This document shows positions 60,374 to 64,000 of a stretch of 64,000 nucleotides of DNA, in pieces (within the stretch, counting starts at the first letter, position 1; each line of letters starts with the position of its first letter). The DNA comes from an uncultured Collinsella sp. (GTDB lineage: Bacteria > Actinomycetota > Coriobacteriia > Coriobacteriales > Coriobacteriaceae). The stretch spans positions 1 to 64,000 of the forward strand of contig CAUHFS010000002.1 of the NCBI GenBank assembly GCA_959605475.1, written 5' to 3'. Position numbers and translations under genes: made by a program. A model generated the notes under the pieces. That model was not told the DNA's origin. It saw only the letters and a list, made by a program, of their open reading frames with translations, and ran no database searches.

Positions 60374-60467
60374 GGAGGCCCCGTTTCCCCTACGCTGTTT
60401 CCCTCGCGCTCACCTGGCTTCGCCAGAAGTCGCGCGACGGAATCAGCTCCGGGGAAACGGGGCCTCC
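60374..60467 (+). terminator. Long 17-bp stem terminator after fba
   Basis: GGAGGCCCCGTTTCCCC (60374-60390) is the exact reverse complement of 60451-60467. A 60-nt loop contains its own hairpins (CTGG-CTTCG-CCAG). TTTGTT follows. Confidence 0.65.
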
Positions 60468-60534
60468 TTTGTTAACTCGCTACAGGGTTACTGGGCTGAA
60501 TTCACTTTTATAGGTACCGTTTATCGGTATTGAG

Positions 60535-60561
60535 AGTCCCTTTGCTGGGGCTTTCTTTTTT
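60535..60561 (+). terminator. Second terminator after fba
   Basis: AGTCCC (60535-60540) pairs with GGGGCT (60547-60552), followed by TTCTTTTTT. A -10-like TACAAT at 60569 just beyond could start the next transcript. Confidence 0.55.
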
Positions 60562-60609
60562 ATCTCGCTACAATGGGCTTCAAGCGTTCTAGTGACTTGG
60601 AGTTTTGGT

Positions 60610-62043
60610 ATGGCTGTTATTAATGTACTGCCTTCGGATGGGAAGGTTATTGACGAGGGTCCTGTTGGCTGCTCTGTTGATGTTTGCAGTGATGATTTTC
60701 GCCATCTCGATATTGGGCTACCGCCTGAGATTCTTCGTCTTAAGGATGCCGGGTATTTGATGCAGGCTGTTGCTGCCTGCGATCGCCTTCTGGAGCAGAA
60801 CCCCGAGCCTTCGCTGGTTGCTTGTGTTCGTGCCGAGCGGTATCGCATGCTCGAGACGCCGCTTCATTTTTCGGTGCCGCGCGATCAGGCTATTGCGATG
60901 ATTCGCGAGGAGTGGCCAGAGTTTACCGAAGAGCAGTTTGATGACCTGATTAATCGTAAGCGTATTGACTGGCGCTTTATCGATGGTGAGCTGTTCGTTC
61001 TCGACAACTTCCTCGATTCGCTTCGCGTATATCCCAAAGAGGTTCCCGGCATGCGGCCCGATTCTACGGACGGAATAGCACTGCGCAACGAGATGCTCAA
61101 GGAGATGGAGTCACAAAACGGATTGGCTCGCGTCATTACGCTTAAAGCGTCCGTGTCTGTCCCCGGTGCTCTAGATGGAGAGACTGTTCGCGCGTGGCTA
61201 CCCGTTGCCGCCGCCTGTCGTCAACAGTCTCATATCGAGGTTCTCGATATGACGCCGGAGGGTGCTGTTGCCCCCGCGAATGCTTCGGCGCGTACCGCCT
61301 CGTGGTCTTCTTCGAGTGAGCGCTCATTCTCGGTGACCTATCGCTATCAAATTGATGCCGCTTATCGTGATGTCTATGGGGGTGCGCTTCCGGTGCATCC
61401 TTGCATGGACGCGCCACTGCCCGTGGACACCTCCGAGGACCGTCCGCACATTGCATTCACGCCGTATCTACAGCAGCTGACAGCCCGTGTCATTGACGGG
61501 CTCGAGGATCCGCTCGATCGCGCCCGTGCTATCTATGATTACCTGACGCAGTATATCGACTATCGCTATCAGCCGCCGTACTTGCTTTTGGGATCTATTG
61601 CCGATGACTGCGCGCATTCGCTCCGCGGCGATTGCGGCGTTATGGCGCTCACGTTTATCGCCATGTGCCGTATCGCGGGCGTGCCTGCCCGTTGGCAGAG
61701 CGGCCTGTATGTTGCGCCCGATTCGGTGGGGTCGCACGACTGGGCAGAGTTCTATACGCCGCAGACCGGTTGGCTCAACGCCGACGTGTCATTTGGATCT
61801 TCTGCTCGCAGGATGGGGGAGGAGTGGCGCCGCCGTCACTACTTTGGCAATCTCGACCCGTGGCGTATGGTGGCCAACAATCGATTCCAGGCAGAGTTTG
61901 AGCCCTCTTTCGACGGCATGCGCGAGGACCCTTACGATAACCAGATGGGTGAGGCTTCGGTCGACGGTCGCGGATGCCGTCGGCGCGAGATGCTCCGCAC
62001 GGTCGAACTCATCGAAATGCTCGAAGTTCCATTTTCGGACTAA
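60610..62043 (+). CDS. Transglutaminase-like domain protein
   Basis: A 477-residue cytoplasmic-looking protein without signal peptide. The C-terminal third is a transglutaminase-like cysteine protease fold with the triad C342 (RGDCGVMAL), H376 (GSHDWAEFY) and D392 (LNADVSFG). The preceding 180-300 region (LKASVSVPGALDGETVRAWL) is the usual N-terminal beta domain. The first 170 residues are unassigned, probably helical. Relatives act as peptidases or in peptide crosslinking; the substrate is unknown. The ribosome site is weak (TTGGAG). A tRNA gene follows 39 bp after the stop. Confidence 0.82.
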   Translation: MAVINVLPSDGKVIDEGPVGCSVDVCSDDFRHLDIGLPPEILRLKDAGYLMQAVAACDRLLEQNPEPSLVACVRAERYRMLETPLHFSVPRDQAIAMIREEWPEFTEEQFDDLINRKRIDWRFIDGELFVLDNFLDSLRVYPKEVPGMRPDSTDGIALRNEMLKEMESQNGLARVITLKASVSVPGALDGETVRAWLPVAAACRQQSHIEVLDMTPEGAVAPANASARTASWSSSSERSFSVTYRYQIDAAYRDVYGGALPVHPCMDAPLPVDTSEDRPHIAFTPYLQQLTARVIDGLEDPLDRARAIYDYLTQYIDYRYQPPYLLLGSIADDCAHSLRGDCGVMALTFIAMCRIAGVPARWQSGLYVAPDSVGSHDWAEFYTPQTGWLNADVSFGSSARRMGEEWRRRHYFGNLDPWRMVANNRFQAEFEPSFDGMREDPYDNQMGEASVDGRGCRRREMLRTVELIEMLEVPFSD

Positions 62044-62082
62044 TCGGTAGAAAGCTGTGATAAACTAACTCACGCATTGCGT

Positions 62083-62169
62083 GCCCGAGTGGCGGAATTG
62101 GCAGACGCAGTGGACTCAAAATCCACCGTTGGCAACAACGTGCGAGTTCGAGTCTCGCCTCGGGCACCA
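62083..62169 (+). tRNA. tRNA-Leu (anticodon CAA)
   Basis: A class II tRNA of 87 nt. The acceptor stem GCCCGAG pairs with CTCGGGC, followed by A and an encoded CCA (62167-62169). The anticodon loop CTCAAAA gives anticodon CAA, reading UUG. The long variable arm is CGTTG-GCAA-CAACG. The T-arm is GCGAG-TTCGAGT-CTCGC. A weak -10 (TAAACT) lies at 62061. Confidence 0.95.
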
Positions 62170-62189
62170 TACATGCAAGTGAGCGTTCA

Positions 62190-62211
62190 AGGGGGTCAAG
62201 GCCCCCTTTTT
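62190..62211 (+). terminator. Terminator after tRNA-Leu
   Basis: GGGGG and CCCCC flank a TCAAGG-type loop and TTTTT follows. A near-identical second copy, with one C fewer, occurs at 62374-62394 within the duplicated segment. Confidence 0.75.
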
Positions 62212-62330
62212 CGTGCCGAACTCGCGTGAGCGCGCGGAGCGTTAAGCAAACAGGCCTGTGGCCTGTTTGTAGCGGAGCGTGGCGAGGGCGCCGTGCGCCC
62301 GAAGCCCGGGGCTTCGCGAAGCGAAGGCCC

Positions 62331-62398
62331 TTCGAGTCTCGCCTCGGGCACCATTCATGCAAGCGAGTGTTCAAGGGGGTCAAGGCCCCTTTTTCGTG
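62331..62398 (+). repeat. Duplicate of tRNA-Leu 3' end plus terminator (att-like)
   Basis: The 24-bp segment TTCGAGTCTCGCCTCGGGCA+CCAT at 62147-62170 recurs exactly at 62331-62354. The homology continues through the terminator to 62215 and 62398 with three substitutions and one indel. The 115 bp between the copies hold no ORF but contain a perfect 10-bp hairpin, CAAACAGGCC/GGCCTGTTTG (62247-62269). This is the pattern left by site-specific integration into a tRNA 3' end followed by loss of the element. Confidence 0.75.
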
Positions 62399-62553
62399 TA
62401 CGTAATGTGATAACGCGCTGTACGTGTTATTATTCGCAAGGCGTTGTTCCCGCAATGCCCTAAAGAGGAACCTGAGGGTTCCCACCTTTTGGCGCCAATG
62501 AGCAGCTGACTGGTCATACAACTTAGATTCCCTTCCTCAAATCGAGGAGGTCT

Positions 62554-62610
62554 ATGTGTACGACCTGGTTGCTGAGAAGCGCCGGGTTATTTTTTTATGA
62601 ATGGAGGTAG
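62554..62610 (+). CDS. Putative 18-residue leader peptide of the infC operon
   Basis: ATG 62554 lies 3 bases after a consensus GAGGAGG ribosome site and encodes MCTTWLLRSAGLFFYEWR. It stops at TAG 62608-62610, within the infC ribosome-binding region. Its codons cover both arms and the U-run of the terminator at 62563-62596, so a translating ribosome would prevent that hairpin from forming. The site and overlap suggest an attenuation or coupling device. The interpretation is inferred from sequence only. Confidence 0.5.
   Translation: MCTTWLLRSAGLFFYEWR
62563..62596 (+). terminator. Attenuator-like terminator in the infC leader
   Basis: ACCTGG (62563-62568) pairs with CCGGGT (62582-62587) with one G-U pair. 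TTATTTTTTT follows up to 62596, only 19 bases before the infC start. The preceding leader (about 62430-62550) holds further stems: GGAACC/GGTTCC near 62467-62481 and CCTC/GAGG near 62535-62547. It is analogous to ribosomal-protein leaders that control infC-rpmI-rplT in other bacteria. Confidence 0.6.
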
Positions 62611-62615
62611 GGAAA

Positions 62616-63170
62616 ATAGCTAAGTCTGATGACACCCGCATCAACGACGAGATCACTGCATCTTCGTGCCGTTTGATTGGCGTCGATGGCTCTCAGCTCG
62701 GCCTGTTCGCCATCCGCGATGCCCAGCGCGTCGCCGACGATCAGGGTCTCGACCTGGTCGAGATCGCTCCCAACGCGGAGCCGCCGGTCTGCAAGGTCAT
62801 GGACTACGGTAAGTTCAAGTACCAGCAGGCCATGAAGGCCAAGGCTGCTCGTAAGAACCAGTCCAAGGTCGAGGTCAAGGAAATGAAGTTCCGACCCAAG
62901 ATTGACGTTGGCGACTACGAGACCAAGAAGGGCCACGTTCTGCGTTTCCTCAAGAAGGGCGCACGCGTTAAGATCACCATCATGTTCCGCGGCCGTGAGA
63001 TGGCTCACCCGGAGCAGGGCCTTAACGTTCTCGAGCGTCTCGCTGAGGATCTCAAGCCTTACGCTACGGTCGAGTCCAAGCCTAAGATGGAAGGCCGTAA
63101 CATGCTTATGCTGCTCGCCCCGATTAAGGGCGCCTTCGATGAGGATAAAGCGGCAAGCGATAGCAAGTAA
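62616..63170 (+). CDS. infC: Translation initiation factor IF-3, apparent AUA start
   Basis: IF-3 keeps 30S subunits free and proofreads start codons. The 184-residue protein has the N-domain (QLGLFAIRDAQRVADDQGLDLVEIAP) and the KVMDYGKFKYQQ linker. In the C-domain, VKEMKFRPKIDVGDYETK and ITIMFRGREMAHPEQG are visible. The consensus site GGAGGT (62603-62608) is 7 bases before ATA 62616, the position where other bacteria use AUU, AUC or AUA so that IF-3 represses its own synthesis. The in-frame ATG at 62601 overlaps that site and has none of its own. rpmI and rplT follow in the standard operon order. Confidence 0.93.
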   Translation: MAKSDDTRINDEITASSCRLIGVDGSQLGLFAIRDAQRVADDQGLDLVEIAPNAEPPVCKVMDYGKFKYQQAMKAKAARKNQSKVEVKEMKFRPKIDVGDYETKKGHVLRFLKKGARVKITIMFRGREMAHPEQGLNVLERLAEDLKPYATVESKPKMEGRNMLMLLAPIKGAFDEDKAASDSK

Positions 63171-63202
63171 CTAGTGTTCTGTAACCGATTAAGGAGTATT
63201 TC

Positions 63203-63394
63203 ATGCCTAAGATGAAGTCCCACAGCGGCACCAAGAAGCGTTTCCGCAAGACTGGTACCGGCAAGCTTATGCGCGCCAAGGCTTTCAAGAGCCACATCCT
63301 GAGCAAGAAGTCCACCAAGCGTAAGCGTGGCTTCCGTCAGGAGACCGAGATCGCCGCTGCCGACCGCAAGGTCATCAAGTCGCGTCTCGCCTAA
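63203..63394 (+). CDS. rpmI: Ribosomal protein bL35
   Basis: A 63-residue basic protein, with the opening [20 protein letters not shown] and the [21 protein letters not shown] block typical of bL35. A strong AAGGAG site precedes the ATG. It lies between infC and rplT, the universal arrangement, and is a component of the 50S subunit. Confidence 0.97.
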   Translation: MPKMKSHSGTKKRFRKTGTGKLMRAKAFKSHILSKKSTKRKRGFRQETEIAAADRKVIKSRLA

Positions 63395-63439
63395 GTTCGC
63401 GTTCCCGTTTTCGTTTTACCATCTAGGAGTTGATAGAAC

Positions 63440-63799
63440 ATGGCACGTATTAAGCGCGCTGTTGCCGCCAAGAAGAAGCGCCGTACCGTTATGCACCGTG
63501 CGAAGGGTTACTACGGTGCCGCTTCGCGTACTTACAAGCATGCTAAAGAGCAGGTCCAGCACTCCCTGCAGTATCAGTATCGTGATCGCCGCAACAAGAA
63601 GCGCGAGATCCGTTCTCTCTGGATCACTCGTATCAACGCTGCTGCTCGCCTGAACGATATTTCTTACTCTCAGTTCATGCACGGCCTGAAGGTTGCCGGC
63701 ATCGAGCTCGACCGCAAGGTCCTGGCTCAGATGGCTTACGAGGACATCGAGTCCTTCAACGAGCTGGCTACCATCGCCAAGAAGGCTCTCGAGGCTTAA
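63440..63799 (+). CDS. rplT: Ribosomal protein bL20
   Basis: A 119-residue 50S protein needed for early assembly. The sequence ARIKRAVAAKKKRRTVMHRA, the GYYGAASRTYKHAKEQV segment and RLNDISYSQFMHGLK are typical of bL20. In many bacteria bL20 binds its own operon leader to repress rpmI-rplT; a similar loop acting on the leader upstream of infC is possible. AGGAG precedes the ATG and a strong terminator follows. Confidence 0.97.
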   Translation: MARIKRAVAAKKKRRTVMHRAKGYYGAASRTYKHAKEQVQHSLQYQYRDRRNKKREIRSLWITRINAAARLNDISYSQFMHGLKVAGIELDRKVLAQMAYEDIESFNELATIAKKALEA

Positions 63800-63818
63800 T
63801 TGCTTCTTGCATCTTAAA

Positions 63819-63850
63819 GGGGCGCTTCCAATCCGGAAGCGCCCCTTTTT
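63819..63850 (+). terminator. Terminator of the infC-rpmI-rplT operon
   Basis: GGGGCGCTTCC (63819-63829) pairs perfectly with GGAAGCGCCCC (63835-63845), followed by TTTTT. The remaining 150 bp of the window contain only a short hairpin (GTGTCAAA/TTTTGACAC, about 63939-63958) and no identifiable gene. Confidence 0.88.
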
Positions 63851-64000
63851 GATTGATTTGGGATGTGATCGATTTGGGACGTAGCCAAACCGATCAATTC
63901 GATAGCGTCCGAGTTGCAAGAAAGAGCAGGTAGCGTATGTGTCAAAGATTTTTGACACTCTAATCTGCGCGCAGCCATCCGTATGGGTTTGATTTTGGGA

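Overview
The window is a 64-kb, gene-dense, high-GC chromosomal segment. GC-rich codon use, frequent GTG starts with strong GGAGG ribosome sites, and the gene repertoire (ferredoxin-fused EtfA with a lactate dehydrogenase, long-form PurL, bacterial Elp3, a DUF3516 Ski2-type helicase, AzlCD, KdgT, a liv ABC system with two binding proteins) fit a strictly anaerobic gut actinobacterium of class Coriobacteriia, most likely Collinsella or a close relative. This assignment is inferred from gene content only.

Layout. 1-5.2 kb (+): the end of an iron alcohol dehydrogenase, an aldehyde dehydrogenase, a possible holin-like micro-toxin, HIRAN, metallophosphoesterase and DUF2130 genes. 5.3-10.1 kb (-): a Ski2-like helicase, trmB and a possible Trm9-like methyltransferase. 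10.4-14.9 kb (+): an HTH/DUF4097 pair, Elp3 and a spermidine-synthase-like protein. 15.0-20.6 kb (-): a three-gene cassette of TerB-N/TerB-C protein, BrxD-like ATPase and Lhr-like helicase, the best candidate for an under-described (probably anti-phage) system. 20.7-24.7 kb (-): a DUF554 membrane protein and an operon of exported proteins, one with an LAQTG sorting-like signal; its first gene carries an in-frame TGA at codon 5. 25.1-28.7 kb (+): a probably electron-confurcating lactate dehydrogenase/Etf complex. 28.7-34.3 kb: an HD hydrolase, AzlCD, KdgT, a diguanylate cyclase and a DMT exporter. 34.4-41.5 kb: purL, a cation/proton antiporter and hom, with a triple palindromic repeat between the last two. 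41.7-48.0 kb (+): a complete liv branched-chain amino-acid ABC operon preceded by two paralogous binding proteins.

48.0-49.8 kb is a scar: fragments of an IS110-type transposase and a ParB-like gene abut a truncated DUF4097 gene at the end of a padR-DUF1700 operon. 50.1-52.6 kb: cutC, a GalT/HIT-like gene and a BASS transporter. 52.8-60.4 kb (+): a RecJ-helicase fusion, rel, an MBL-fold hydrolase and fba. 60.6-64 kb (+): a transglutaminase-like protein, tRNA-Leu(CAA) whose 3' end and terminator are duplicated 184 bp downstream (att-like), and infC-rpmI-rplT. infC apparently starts at AUA and is preceded by a leader peptide whose codons run through an intrinsic terminator.

Much of the window is core metabolism, translation and transport. 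The accessory or unusual parts are the TerB/BrxD/helicase cassette, the exported-protein operon, the 48-kb scar, the tRNA-Leu repeat and several palindromic repeats. No rRNA, CRISPR array, intact integrase or intact transposase was seen.
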